From assembly GCA_011524905.1 (NCBI GenBank), contig WTJI01000039.1:1-64000 (forward strand): DNA of 64,000 nt, written 5' to 3'. Below the pieces are notes generated by a model that saw nothing but the letters and a program-made list of their open reading frames with translations, was not told the origin of the DNA and did not search any database. Position 1 is the stretch's first letter, and every line of letters starts with the position of its first letter. Made by a program: the position numbers and the translations under genes. The stretch comes from Flavobacteriales bacterium (lineage in GTDB: Bacteria; Bacteroidota; Bacteroidia; Flavobacteriales; Flavobacteriaceae). Below are positions 50,330 through 61,422 of this stretch, piece after piece.

Positions 50330-53300
50330 CTACCGCCTTAGGTAAATATAACCTTCGTACATGGATTGTTCGCCGAGTCGAAGACGATAAAAATAGGAAC
50401 CTTCGGGAAGTTCTGTTCCGCTTTTTAGTTGTCCAACATTTGAAAATCCTGGCCAGTCATTCTCATAAAAATCAGTTTGATACACCACCAATCCATACCG
50501 GTTGTAAATAATCAATTCTCGTTTTTGGTAATGTGAGAGCCCTTGAATTTCCCAAACATCATTAATTCCATCTCCGTTGGGAGATATTGCATTAGGGATG
50601 ACCAATGGGTCATAATACAATTGTGTTGTATCGGTGTAAGCGCCTGGATCGCAGGCATCCGCTTTACTTCGATAAAAAACACGAAAGGCAAATCCATCCC
50701 ATTCAGAAGAAGGATTTTCAAATTGTAAACCCGATTCTGTAATGGAAAAAGTAGCTCCGATAGCGGAAATGGACTGCCATTGAGCCGATAAATTTTCAAT
50801 ACTATAATCAATACTAAATTCCCATTCCACTGCTACTTTGTCATCCGCTTCTATGGGAATAACCAAATTGGAGTCCAAAAGAATTGGAAGGGTTTCAACG
50901 GGTAAAGTTACACTGCTAGTCGGTGGTATTTCTAAAAAGTCGAAAACCCCATTGAGATCAGCATCTAAAGGAGAAAAATATCCTACATTATCGATAACCC
51001 TTCCCTCCTCTGACACGCTCAATGGATTGGTTCCCAATCGACCGTCTTCATCAAGATCTTCAAATCCGGCTTCAATAACATCGGCGCACCCATCCCCATC
51101 ACTGTCTAAATCAAGGGCATTCGGAATACCATCAGAATCAATGTCTGCGGTGCCCTCTATGACATCTAATATACCGTCATTGTCATCATCTATATCTATT
51201 GCATCACCTATTCCATCTCCATCTGTATCTAAGATGTCAGGTTCGGGTTCAGGGTCAATAGTATCCGAAACGATGTCTGTTTCACCCCCCTCACCAGTTG
51301 TAGCGCTAGCCACCGTACTTGTTGTTGTACTGCTGGGTGAAGTCGTTCCAGAACTACCACCGCCTGTCGAAGGGCTAGTTGTTGTGGAAGTTGTGGTAGA
51401 ACTGCCGCCACCCGGAGGCGGTGGCGGTGGCGGATCATCATCATCAATTGTTGTTATTGTCACTGTTTGATTCGCCAAAATGGTATACGCAGCAGGTCCC
51501 GTACTAATAGACAAGGTAAGCAGTGTTGTAATATCACCATCATCAAGGGTGTCTGGAACACCCGCTAATATTATCAATTGTGGAATATTCCAATTGAGAG
51601 GTGTGAAAAGTAATTGAGAAACAGTAGTGCTGATTTCTGTTGTATCAGCATTGGTCAAATCGATAATAACATTAGACACGGGTTCGCTTTCTAAAACCAC
51701 TGTAAATGTAGCTGTACTGCTACTGTTTTCAAGGACATTTGAACTGACTGCTGTAACAGTAAATCCTGCGTCATCATCATCCAGGGTCACTACTGCAACA
51801 GATTGAGCGGAAAGTGAAGCAAAAACTGGTGGAGCCGAAGCGACGCTTAAATTGATTAAAGTAGTTACATCACCATCATCGATGGTATCTGAAACACCAG
51901 CCACTGTAACAGTTTGACTCACATTCCAATTGAGTGGTGTAAATAGTAATTGTGTTACTGTCGTGCTAATTTCAGTCAAGTCAGCTATCGAAAGACTGAT
52001 AATAACATTTGAAGTCGGTTCAGCATCCAAAACGACAGAAAAAGTTGCTGTACTACTGCTGGTTTCAAGAACATTTGAACTAATCGCTGAGACCGAGAAA
52101 CCAGCCGTTTCATCATCTAGGATTTGAAGGCTATAGACTATATCTGCCAGAGGATCAAAGCAATCATCACTAAGCACATCGCTTACTGTCAGCGTAAGAC
52201 TAGCTGATACTGTCCCTTCAGCTACACTATCATCTATGGTAATTAGTGTACCAGACTGGGTATTATTCCAATTGAAACTTGTGAACGTGAATTGCGTAGG
52301 GGAAACAGTCAACTGACTGGTCGGGCTAACATTGGCTTCAATCACTACTGTAGAAGAAGGTTGATCTGTTAATGCGATACCAAAAGTAGTACCACTCCCC
52401 CCTTCTGTAAGCGTTAAGGTAGGTGAAACGAGGCTCAGGTTGGCATCTGTAATATATAAATTGGCAGATGCGGAAACAGTGCTACAAATATACTCTGGAA
52501 TACTCACAATAACTCGATAACCCTTGGTATCCATTGATATTGGTGGATTTGTCAAAGTGAGATTGGAAGAAGTTACACCTGAATAAATACCTGTATTGGT
52601 CAAATCAACCCATGTACCGCCATTATCAATTTGCCATTGGTAGGTTGAATTACTGTAACCCGAAGTAACCGAAAAAATAGCATTATCGCCCAGACAGATA
52701 TATTGCGATACAGGGCTTACAACGATACTGGGTGCGGGAGAAACTTCTTGAAAGTCCAATACCCCATTGGAATTGGCATCTGTAGGCGTAGTGTAACCCA
52801 AAGCACTTGTCACTTTACCAAAGGCATCTACAGTTGGTGTACCTGTTCCCAAGGTACCTTCATAAGCACTCCCATCACCTGAGTTCCCATCTACAAGTCC
52901 TGCTTCTAAAACATCATCGCAGCCGTCGCCATCACTATCTATATTTTTATAATCAGGAAAAATACTTACACCTGAATTTTTGTAGTAATATAGTAAAGCT
53001 AATTTTGCAGAAAAATTGGTAGGTGATGCAGCACCCGAAACTTCATGCTTGAAACGAACCTCTTCTATTTCATGCGACCTAAAATAAAACTGCGAAGTAG
53101 AAACTACCCCACTCCATTTGAAGCGAATTTCTTCTGAGGTGAACGATTCTACCCCAGATTCGTATATACCATCATGATCGGTATCAATTAACAATTCGTC
53201 ACCAGGATCAACTACTGTAATTGTTTGTTCTGAATTTGAACCATCAAAAACACTTAGCGTAAATTGTTCTTCCTCAAATCGGGTTTGTGTTCCAGTATTG

Positions 53301-55342
53301 CTTTCCTCCAAATAAAAGTTCATTCTATTAAATAAAGAGGTTGTGTAATCTAAGGTGTAGGTCAATGAATGTATACCTGCAGGAAGTGAAGTGAAAATTG
53401 TTCCACTACCATTCCCTGTTAAGCTTCCAACGCCAGATATTATCGACCCGCTTAGGGTAGTTGCAGTAGTCCCATCACTAAATTGAACAATAGGATTGGT
53501 TAAGCTAGTAAGGTCTAATACAACATCCCCACGTGAGTCTATCGTGTTGATGATTCCATCATTTTCCATATCCAAATCTACATTGTCAATCACAGTATCT
53601 TGATCATAATCTTTAGGGCAAACAGGAACATAAAAAATAGTTGAGGTATAGGTGCTAGAATTGCATGATATGGTACCCCTAACACGATATTGTCTGTAGT
53701 CAGGATCTGCTGTATACGTTGCTGTTGAAGCTACTGACACCCAAGTATCGGTACTGTAATCTAACCCTTCCCATACCAAGACATCGAATGCACTGGCATT
53801 GGCAAGCCCTAAAATCAAATGACCTGAAGTCGAAGAACAATCCCCCTTGCTAGGATCTGTATTGGTGTCAATTTCAATAATGGGTGGATTTTGAAATCCC
53901 GAATAGAATGATCCCGATGTAGCATTATTATTTTGATTGTAATAGGATAAATAGAGTTGTCCTGATGAATTTACACTTACATTCCCATCCAATCCTGTGA
54001 TCTTATAAGTTACATAGCTGGCTTGTCCACTAACAACATTGGGCCCATCAATACTCACACCACCAAGGGTAGAAGAGCTAAAATTGGTGTTTGTGTTATC
54101 TTGGTCTGAGAAGGTCAAGGTGTCACCAACCCCAGCAATAATTGATAGCGTTCCTGTAACAGCATCTGTGCCAATAAACGATATATTGGGGATACTCTCT
54201 ACGTCCTCACTTTCTTCACATACTAAAGGGGGAACAAAAAATAAACTTTGGTTGGCTCCCGTTCCATTAGACACATTTCTAAAAGCATAAACATCTTCTG
54301 AAGTTCGAATATACATATTGTCATTGGAAGTAAATTCAGATTGCTCAATCTCAAAATAATCGCCGGCCATTAGTGTCCTAGTTGCCGTCAGGCTACCATT
54401 TAAAAAAACGTCTGTATTGTCTTGGTCCGCAATAAGTAGCACATTATCAGCTGCCTGTCCACCGCTTGAACTCGGATCACCGATTACAAAAATGTACTCC
54501 CGCCCTATTTTATCAGTTCCAACTATTTGATCTACACCATGATCTCTACCTGAATCATTTCCCATGGTCCCGTTTGAAGATCCAACATTTACTACGATAT
54601 TTTTGTCTGCATCTATTTTAACCCCCAACAAGCCATCTCGATTGTCAGTGGGAAACGTTAAGGATCCATTATCAATTCTAACAGCTAGTATGTAACTTTC
54701 GAATCTGTTCAGATTTATCGTAAAGGAAGACACCCCCAATGGAGCTGAAGCGGAAGCCAATTGTAGTGTTGGGCTAATATTACTAAAAGTCAAAGCGGTA
54801 TCATCTTCGGTTGCCATTACCGAAGTAAAAGTTATGTAGTCCTGAGAAGCTATATTGGCTACTGTGGGATTTGTAAAACCAGCTGTCCGGAAAGAAGTAC
54901 CGAGTGCAGCTGCACCTTTACTGACAAAAGCACCAGCTTGGGCAGGTGGTGTTCCTGTTCCTGCTCGATACCTTAGTGACACAAACACAGGAGCATCTGC
55001 TTCAATATAATAACCTTCGTTGGTAGTTACAGTTCCTGTATCAGTATGCGGTAAAAATAGCTGCGTCGCATAAGCATTACCCAAGGAATAGTTATATGGG
55101 TTTCCATTGGAAACTTGACTCACTATTGCGCTACCAGATGGCTGCCCAATGGGCTGAATAGTAAAAGTAACCATACTTGTGCTCGGAGTGGAAATCCACA
55201 TGTATTGGTCTACAGGTTGAGAATTCCCACCAACAGCCGTAAGCGGCGGGATATAATGAATCTTACTCAGCTGGCCATAACCCGCAGTACCGATTAAAAG
55301 TATAACTACTACAAAAAATTTCCGCCAATAAATCATAGTCAA
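50330..55342 (-). CDS. Giant T9SS type-B cell-surface protein (IgGFc-binding-like N-terminus, TSP3-like, Ig-like and Calx-beta-like repeats)
   Basis: 1670 aa; N-terminal [26 protein letters not shown] resembles IgGFc-binding-like modules; DxDxDG repeats; tandem [28 protein letters not shown] repeats; C-terminus [18 protein letters not shown]...GYIYLRR. Confidence 0.85.
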   Translation of the reverse strand: MTMIYWRKFFVVVILLIGTAGYGQLSKIHYIPPLTAVGGNSQPVDQYMWISTPSTSMVTFTIQPIGQPSGSAIVSQVSNGNPYNYSLGNAYATQLFLPHTDTGTVTTNEGYYIEADAPVFVSLRYRAGTGTPPAQAGAFVSKGAAALGTSFRTAGFTNPTVANIASQDYITFTSVMATEDDTALTFSNISPTLQLASASAPLGVSSFTINLNRFESYILAVRIDNGSLTFPTDNRDGLLGVKIDADKNIVVNVGSSNGTMGNDSGRDHGVDQIVGTDKIGREYIFVIGDPSSSGGQAADNVLLIADQDNTDVFLNGSLTATRTLMAGDYFEIEQSEFTSNDNMYIRTSEDVYAFRNVSNGTGANQSLFFVPPLVCEESEDVESIPNISFIGTDAVTGTLSIIAGVGDTLTFSDQDNTNTNFSSSTLGGVSIDGPNVVSGQASYVTYKITGLDGNVSVNSSGQLYLSYYNQNNNATSGSFYSGFQNPPIIEIDTNTDPSKGDCSSTSGHLILGLANASAFDVLVWEGLDYSTDTWVSVASTATYTADPDYRQYRVRGTISCNSSTYTSTIFYVPVCPKDYDQDTVIDNVDLDMENDGIINTIDSRGDVVLDLTSLTNPIVQFSDGTTATTLSGSIISGVGSLTGNGSGTIFTSLPAGIHSLTYTLDYTTSLFNRMNFYLEESNTGTQTRFEEEQFTLSVFDGSNSEQTITVVDPGDELLIDTDHDGIYESGVESFTSEEIRFKWSGVVSTSQFYFRSHEIEEVRFKHEVSGAASPTNFSAKLALLYYYKNSGVSIFPDYKNIDSDGDGCDDVLEAGLVDGNSGDGSAYEGTLGTGTPTVDAFGKVTSALGYTTPTDANSNGVLDFQEVSPAPSIVVSPVSQYICLGDNAIFSVTSGYSNSTYQWQIDNGGTWVDLTNTGIYSGVTSSNLTLTNPPISMDTKGYRVIVSIPEYICSTVSASANLYITDANLSLVSPTLTLTEGGSGTTFGIALTDQPSSTVVIEANVSPTSQLTVSPTQFTFTSFNWNNTQSGTLITIDDSVAEGTVSASLTLTVSDVLSDDCFDPLADIVYSLQILDDETAGFSVSAISSNVLETSSSTATFSVVLDAEPTSNVIISLSIADLTEISTTVTQLLFTPLNWNVSQTVTVAGVSDTIDDGDVTTLINLSVASAPPVFASLSAQSVAVVTLDDDDAGFTVTAVSSNVLENSSSTATFTVVLESEPVSNVIIDLTNADTTEISTTVSQLLFTPLNWNIPQLIILAGVPDTLDDGDITTLLTLSISTGPAAYTILANQTVTITTIDDDDPPPPPPPGGGSSTTTSTTTSPSTGGGSSGTTSPSSTTTSTVASATTGEGGETDIVSDTIDPEPEPDILDTDGDGIGDAIDIDDDNDGILDVIEGTADIDSDGIPNALDLDSDGDGCADVIEAGFEDLDEDGRLGTNPLSVSEEGRVIDNVGYFSPLDADLNGVFDFLEIPPTSSVTLPVETLPILLDSNLVIPIEADDKVAVEWEFSIDYSIENLSAQWQSISAIGATFSITESGLQFENPSSEWDGFAFRVFYRSKADACDPGAYTDTTQLYYDPLVIPNAISPNGDGINDVWEIQGLSHYQKRELIIYNRYGLVVYQTDFYENDWPGFSNVGQLKSGTELPEGSYFYRLRLGEQSMYEGYIYLRR
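51285..51433 (-). repeat. Low-complexity Pro/Gly/Ser/Thr linker coding segment
   Basis: [51 protein letters not shown]. Confidence 0.85.
51434..52102 (-). repeat. Two tandem ~112-codon Calx-beta-like repeats within the giant T9SS protein
   Basis: 52102-51767 ([37 protein letters not shown]...) and 51766-51434 ([37 protein letters not shown]...). Confidence 0.85.
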
Positions 55343-55418
55343 TAATCAAAAATACTGATTTGACTACTAAGAGTCCTACACACTGTTTAAATTAAATACT
55401 ATATTTATCAACTAAAAT

Positions 55419-56267
55419 TTGGATCTCATGGAAACGATAATTGCATATTTTGAAACGATCCCCTCAACCCACAGAAGTTTGATATTGGTCAGTGGCCTTA
55501 CTTTTTTTTGGCTACTAGAGGGCGCTGTGCCCTTATTTAATTTTCAATATAAAAAATGGCGTCATGCCTTACCCAATTTGTTTTTTACAATGACGACTGT
55601 GCTGATAAATTTCTTATTGGCCTTCTTATTACTAAATGCTGCTGACTGGGTTGTTGCGCAAGAGTTTGGTATTCTTTATTGGCTCCCCAAAATGCCATTT
55701 TGGGCATTGATGTTAATCGGAATCATGCTACTTGATTTGGTGGGTGCTTACCTTCCGCACTGGGTAGAACATCGCATCAAACCTTTGTGGATGGTTCATC
55801 TAGTGCATCACTCGGATCATAAAGTTGATACTACTACAGCCAATAGACATCATCCGTTGGAAAGTGTGATCCGATTTTCTTTCACCCTTTTTGGCGTACT
55901 TATTGTTGGTGCACCGATTGGTCTTGTCATGCTTTATCAATCCTTATCGTTGGTATTATCACAATTCAATCACGCCAATATCCAATTGCCCAAAAATCTA
56001 GATCGAATTTTAAGTTTTGTGATCGTTTCACCTGATATGCATAAAATCCACCACCACTATAGGCTCCCCTACACTGATGCGAACTATGGAAATATTTTTT
56101 CTATTTGGGATAGAGCCTTTGGTACTTACATGGATTTTGATCGAGAGCGCATCGTTTATGGCGTAGATGTCTTTCCCGATGAAAATAAAAATGGTCAGAT
56201 AAAAGAACTGCTCAAACAACCATTTCAAAATTACCAGAGACCTACGGCTGAAGCCGAAAAACCGTAA
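55419..56267 (+). CDS. Sterol desaturase / fatty acid hydroxylase family protein
   Basis: His-box pattern YLPHWVEHRIKPLWMVHLVHHSDHKVDTTTANRHHPLES and DMHKIHHHY; several TM helices. Confidence 0.9.
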   Translation: MDLMETIIAYFETIPSTHRSLILVSGLTFFWLLEGAVPLFNFQYKKWRHALPNLFFTMTTVLINFLLAFLLLNAADWVVAQEFGILYWLPKMPFWALMLIGIMLLDLVGAYLPHWVEHRIKPLWMVHLVHHSDHKVDTTTANRHHPLESVIRFSFTLFGVLIVGAPIGLVMLYQSLSLVLSQFNHANIQLPKNLDRILSFVIVSPDMHKIHHHYRLPYTDANYGNIFSIWDRAFGTYMDFDRERIVYGVDVFPDENKNGQIKELLKQPFQNYQRPTAEAEKP

Positions 56268-56333
56268 TAGCTAAATGTAAAATTCTTTGTAATTTTGTTT
56301 ACCGTTATAGAATGACGGTAGATACCTATACTT

Positions 56334-59300
56334 ATGATTCAAAGAATTTTGTTCCTTACCCTTGTTTTGGTGAGCACCACTGTTTTAGGTCAAAATACCT
56401 GTCCAACAAATACTGCTTTTTTTGATCCCGTTACAGCCACTACAGATGCGCCTGTTTCAGTAAGTTTTGACCTTACAAACTTCTTTGCCGATGCCGATGG
56501 TGACGAACTTAGTTTTACTGCCACAAGCAATGACGATAACATTGCAAGTGCTTCATTAGATGGCAGGACATTGACTATCGACACAAAAAGCCAAGATGGT
56601 ACCACTTTTGTAATTTTAACAGCCTCCGATGGTGACGCAAATTGTTTTTCTGGTGCTGAAGTATTTGTGTCTGTTTTACCTGCCATTGACTTGACATTTC
56701 CCGAGGATTTGACAAACCCCGATTCTAACAATGATGATTCTGCCGACAGTAGTACTGATCAAGATATTACATTCCCAGTTGAAGAATCAGGTACTAATGA
56801 CTCCGCTTCGGCTGACTGTCCTGTAATTGCCAACCAACCTGGATCAATTGAACAGGATATTAGTCAAACACTATCCGTTGAGTACAACCTAAATGAATAT
56901 TTTTCTGATCCCAATGGGAATGTGCTTAGCTATAGTTTTGAAACTTTTGGTGACGATATCCTCACTATTAATTTAGATGGCAATTCATTAAAAATTGAAT
57001 CAAATGGAAATGCAGGTTTTGCAACACTATTTGTAGATGCAAGCAATGGGAACGAAGGCTGTTTTTCCTCAATTTCTATCAATGTATTCATTACAGACCC
57101 CAATGACTCTTCGAGCGTGGACGTCTCTGTAGATGATTTATTGCCTGATACAACAACGCCACCAGAAGACTTAATTACAACACCAGATGATACTTTTACA
57201 CCACAAAGCTGTCCAACTGTTTCTGGTGAATTAGGTACGTACGAAAAAACATTGGAAGAAGGTTTGTTCTTAGAGTTCAACCTGAATGATTATTTCAGTG
57301 ACCCAGATGGGGCGCCGTTAACATATTCTTATGATGTTTTTGGAGATAATGTAGTGGATGTAATCATTGATGGGGCTGTTTTAAAAATAGCTTCCAATGG
57401 AAACCCTGGATTTGCTACAATCTTTATTGATGCTAACAATGGGAATGAAGGCTGTTTTTCTTCTACTTCACTTAATGTGTTTTTTATTGATCCCACCAAT
57501 GAAAATATTCCTGATATTTCCATCGATGACTTAATTTCGAATGTTCCTGATCCGCAAGACCTCCCTTTTGGATCCGATGATTCACAAATTGATTTCTCCC
57601 AATGTCCCTTTGTCATCACTGGAATAGAACCCATAATTACTTCGCCTGATGAACCAAAACAAGAAGTGTACGATCTGAAGTTTTTCTTTGGTGACCCCAA
57701 TGATAAAGAATTAACTTTTGAGATAAATAATGCCAATTCCGATATTGTTAACGTAGCATTAGAGGGAAGTGTTTTGACCATTAATACACTTGATAGTACG
57801 GGAGAAAGTTTTATCGAAATCATTGCGACGAATGGCGAAGCTGGCTGTGAAACCTACATCGGATTGTTTGTATTAGTAGCTACTGAAGAGGAAATACCAC
57901 CTCTAACTGAACTTGAAACAACCTTTGATTTATCATCTGAACTTGAAGTCAACCTGTGTCCTGAACCTGTCAAATTCTTTGAACCTATTTCCATCCCCGT
58001 AGGAGAAGTTCAAAACTTTACTTTTGATTTAGATGAGTATTTTTCTGACCCCGAAGGCGACGCATTTGAGTTTGATATTTTTAATGCCAACCCAGAAGTG
58101 GCCTACAGTTCTTTATTCGGTAGTAACCTTACTATTAGCTTGGGTGCCGAAAGTGGCTTTGGATTTATTGTAATTAATGTTGTTGGAGGCGGAAATAATT
58201 GTATTGTAAGTCTAGAAATCCCTTTGGAAGTTACCCAAAGTGAAGATTTTGTTTCCGATTGTGTACCCCTGCTTACAGCCACACCAGAAGTATCTCTTCA
58301 ACTTGACCAGCCCGAAACAATCATAAATTTAGAAGAGTACTTAAATATTGCTGAAGACCGTGTGTTCACCGTTGATATTTTAGGTACTGAAAACGAATAC
58401 ATAGAAGCCAGTTTGTTTGGTTTTAACTTAGTAATTAGTGTTAAAGAAATTGGTGCAGGAGATAGTGCTGTTTATTTGCAAATAAAGGAAGAAACATCGG
58501 GTTGTATGGAAGTCGCTCCTATTTATATTCCCATCGAAGATCCCCTTGGACTTCAAGACACAAATTGCCCTAACCTTAAATTGGAATTCCCCTATTTGGT
58601 GACATTGCAAAAAGGTGAAAGTATTTCATTTGCATACAGCGATTATTTTGCCAATATCGATACTGAGGGAATTGAATTTATTGGAGCGGTTGCTTTTGAA
58701 AGTTTTGCTACTGCAAGTGTAGAAGAAGGCGTTATGACGATTGTGGCCAAAGATCAAGTTGGATTTTCACCAGCAGCTATAGGAGTAACTGATGCCTTTG
58801 GATTATGTGAAATCTACCTCCCGTTTGAATTGCAAATACTTGGAGAAGGGGTCACAGAAAATAGTTGTCCAGAATTGACCGAATCGCTTCCCAACATCGA
58901 AATGAACGACACTGAAGCGGAAGTTAGTATCGACTTAAACACCTATTTTCAAGATCCTGATGGAGATCCTTTGTTTTACGGTGCATTCATTGACTCAAAC
59001 GAATTTGTAGATTTTAACCTCATTGACAATCAGCTAACGCTCTATCTGAAGCAAAATACTGCAGCTGTTGTCACCCTTGAAATTGGTGCTTCCGATGCCT
59101 TTGAAGATTGCTTCACTACAAGTATTCTCGAAATAATAATTGGAACTACTGAAGAAGAAGTGACCAATAATTGCCCAGAAGTTGTGGGAACGATAGACGC
59201 GATTAGTTTTGGAAATGATGAACTTTTGAAAAATATCTCTCTCGAAAGCTTGTTTACCGATGCCGATGGAGATACCCTTACATTAGAGGTTGTTTCTGAC

Positions 59301-61418
59301 AATCCTGAAATAATCAATGCCGAAATACAGGATAATACTTTAACAGTATTCGCCACTCCAGGAAAAACTGGCAATGCTGTATTAGTCGTGTCTGCCAAAG
59401 ACCAAGACCCCTACTGTCAATCAACCTATAATGTGTCAGTAAATATTCCATCCAACGAGCCCGTGGTGCAAAATACATGTCCAACCATTACCAGTGGCAT
59501 TCCTCCAATGCGGGTGGCGAAAAACAGTTCGGATCGGATCATACTGCTTCCTGAACTTTACAGTGACGATGCTCCTGAACTCGTTTACTACTCAACGGTT
59601 AGTTACGATAACAGTGTGGTTACTGCTAATATCGAAGGGAGTTACCTGGTTCTCAACTTCTCTGACACCAATACGGGTAATGCCTTAGTAGAATTAAATA
59701 TTATTGACGGTGGATCAGGTTGTATTCAATACTTAGAATTTCAAGTAGAAATTTTTGAAGAAATTGAAAATCTCCCCCCCTACTTTGAATCGCAAAGTTT
59801 TTCAGTTGAAGAAAATGATTCCGATGAAAATGCAGGTGATTTTGATAAATTTTTAGGTAAAATCACTGCAATTGACCCTGAGGGAAGCCCTGTAAACCTT
59901 TCCATCACTAACGGAAATAATCAAGGTATTTTTGAGCTTCGTGGTGATCAGCTTTTCCTTGTTGGGATTTTAGATTTTGAAACGCAAGAAGTTCACGAGT
60001 TAGAAATAACCGCTTCTGATGGCAATAAATCCAATACGAATGTTGTCAAGGTATTTGTAGAAAATGTAGCAAATGCCAGTATTCAAAAGGGTTTTACATT
60101 ACAGGTATATGATATTGATAATGAAAACACTACAAGTAAATCCAATGCATACAAAAGATTTTTAAATCCCGTTTTACAAAAAACCAGAAAAGGTGTTGGT
60201 AAATGGAAGGTTAGAAAAAATATCACCGGAGGGGCAGACGCTGACAAGTTTAAAATAGAACGAGCAGTCGAACAAAAAGATGGAGAAATCCTTGAGGATC
60301 AGCTTGTATTTGCTATTAACCCAGACTTCGAAAATCCATCAGATGCCAACGGTGATAATATTTATGAAGTTGATATTGAGATAATAAATGAGCAAGATGG
60401 TCAATCACTCATCCCAGTTATTGTAAGTCAAAATGCTATAGTTGTTCCTGAAAATGAACCCAAAGCCTTGAATGTTGAATCCATTCCTGCAACAGTACTT
60501 CAAGACACTGATGGAGACGGAATACAAGATGTTATCGATAACAGCCCTTTACAATTCAACCCTGGTCAAGAAGACAGTGACGGAGATGGCGTTGGAGACG
60601 TATCCGATGATGCTGATCAAGATGGTGTGTGGGATCCATTTGATATTTGTCCTGACACGCCTTATGGTACTCCTGTGAATTTAGATGGCTGTCCCATCTT
60701 CATTTTACCTCCCAATAATTTCACCATTTCAAAAATTGAAAAATGTATCGGTGATAACGAAATCCGTCTGGCAGTTGAAGATACAAGCCACGCTTATAAA
60801 CTAGATTTAACGGGGGAAATAAACAGAACCCAAACCCTACGGGAAGAAAGTGTTAGTTTTACTGGACTTAATGGAGGTGATTATCAACTCTGTATAACAG
60901 TCATTGGTGTTGATGAGGAAGAATTCAAACGATGCTTTGATATATCGATTGCCGAACCTGAACCCCTAACGGTGTATAGCAAAAGTGGCACCACTAAAAA
61001 ACAAGTAAGTTTTGATCTATCAGGCGGCAATACATATAATATTACGCACAATGGCTTCACCAAGCAAATTAATAAAGATCAAGTTACCATTGATTTGGCC
61101 AAAGGGCTCAATACTGTTAGAATAGATACAGGTATTGAATGTCAGGGTGTTTTTGAGCAACAGTATTTTAATTCTGCCGTGGTTATGATGGCTCCCAATC
61201 CAGCTCGTGACCTTACTAGCATTTTTGTTGGTGGTGATGACCCTCAAGTTAACATCACTGTGTATAATACACTTGGAGGTATTCTTTATCAAACTAAAGT
61301 TCGCATACCTCAAGACAGACGTATCACCCTGCCAACTGCGTCGCTACCCGTGGGCAGCTATTACGTCAAAGTTGAAGGACAGACAACCCAACAGAATCTA
61401 GCACTCATCAAAGAATAA
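56334..61418 (+). CDS. Giant T9SS type-A surface protein with ~10 Cys-bracketed cadherin-like repeats, a cadherin-like domain and TSP3-like repeats
   Basis: 1694 aa; signal peptide; repeats beginning (N/S/D/T)CP and ending with a second Cys before the last strands; DTDGDGIQDVIDNSPLQFNPGQEDSDGDGVGDVSD; C-terminal MAPNPARDLTSIFVGG...LPVGSYYVKVEGQTTQQNLALIKE. Confidence 0.88.
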   Translation: MIQRILFLTLVLVSTTVLGQNTCPTNTAFFDPVTATTDAPVSVSFDLTNFFADADGDELSFTATSNDDNIASASLDGRTLTIDTKSQDGTTFVILTASDGDANCFSGAEVFVSVLPAIDLTFPEDLTNPDSNNDDSADSSTDQDITFPVEESGTNDSASADCPVIANQPGSIEQDISQTLSVEYNLNEYFSDPNGNVLSYSFETFGDDILTINLDGNSLKIESNGNAGFATLFVDASNGNEGCFSSISINVFITDPNDSSSVDVSVDDLLPDTTTPPEDLITTPDDTFTPQSCPTVSGELGTYEKTLEEGLFLEFNLNDYFSDPDGAPLTYSYDVFGDNVVDVIIDGAVLKIASNGNPGFATIFIDANNGNEGCFSSTSLNVFFIDPTNENIPDISIDDLISNVPDPQDLPFGSDDSQIDFSQCPFVITGIEPIITSPDEPKQEVYDLKFFFGDPNDKELTFEINNANSDIVNVALEGSVLTINTLDSTGESFIEIIATNGEAGCETYIGLFVLVATEEEIPPLTELETTFDLSSELEVNLCPEPVKFFEPISIPVGEVQNFTFDLDEYFSDPEGDAFEFDIFNANPEVAYSSLFGSNLTISLGAESGFGFIVINVVGGGNNCIVSLEIPLEVTQSEDFVSDCVPLLTATPEVSLQLDQPETIINLEEYLNIAEDRVFTVDILGTENEYIEASLFGFNLVISVKEIGAGDSAVYLQIKEETSGCMEVAPIYIPIEDPLGLQDTNCPNLKLEFPYLVTLQKGESISFAYSDYFANIDTEGIEFIGAVAFESFATASVEEGVMTIVAKDQVGFSPAAIGVTDAFGLCEIYLPFELQILGEGVTENSCPELTESLPNIEMNDTEAEVSIDLNTYFQDPDGDPLFYGAFIDSNEFVDFNLIDNQLTLYLKQNTAAVVTLEIGASDAFEDCFTTSILEIIIGTTEEEVTNNCPEVVGTIDAISFGNDELLKNISLESLFTDADGDTLTLEVVSDNPEIINAEIQDNTLTVFATPGKTGNAVLVVSAKDQDPYCQSTYNVSVNIPSNEPVVQNTCPTITSGIPPMRVAKNSSDRIILLPELYSDDAPELVYYSTVSYDNSVVTANIEGSYLVLNFSDTNTGNALVELNIIDGGSGCIQYLEFQVEIFEEIENLPPYFESQSFSVEENDSDENAGDFDKFLGKITAIDPEGSPVNLSITNGNNQGIFELRGDQLFLVGILDFETQEVHELEITASDGNKSNTNVVKVFVENVANASIQKGFTLQVYDIDNENTTSKSNAYKRFLNPVLQKTRKGVGKWKVRKNITGGADADKFKIERAVEQKDGEILEDQLVFAINPDFENPSDANGDNIYEVDIEIINEQDGQSLIPVIVSQNAIVVPENEPKALNVESIPATVLQDTDGDGIQDVIDNSPLQFNPGQEDSDGDGVGDVSDDADQDGVWDPFDICPDTPYGTPVNLDGCPIFILPPNNFTISKIEKCIGDNEIRLAVEDTSHAYKLDLTGEINRTQTLREESVSFTGLNGGDYQLCITVIGVDEEEFKRCFDISIAEPEPLTVYSKSGTTKKQVSFDLSGGNTYNITHNGFTKQINKDQVTIDLAKGLNTVRIDTGIECQGVFEQQYFNSAVVMMAPNPARDLTSIFVGGDDPQVNITVYNTLGGILYQTKVRIPQDRRITLPTASLPVGSYYVKVEGQTTQQNLALIKE
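56395..59775 (+). repeat. About ten tandem ~100-130-codon repeats encoding Cys-paired beta-sandwich-like domains
   Basis: Repeat starts: NTCPTN, ADCPVI, QSCPTV, SQCPFV, NLCPEP, SDCVPL, TNCPNL, NSCPEL, NNCPEV, NTCPTI; internal (L/F)xxYFxDPxGD and xGCF/xDCF/xGCI motifs. Confidence 0.8.
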
Positions 61419-61422
61419 GTCT

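Noticed and set aside
50838-51470. 210-aa plus-strand ORF opposite the giant T9SS gene
   Set aside because: Shadow ORF of Ser/Thr/Asp-rich repeats; Ser/Pro-rich with no recognisable domain.
55336-55366. TAGTCAA / TTGACTA inverted repeat at the start of the giant type-B gene
   Set aside because: 7-bp arms with 17-nt spacing at an AT-rich start; likely chance without conservation data.
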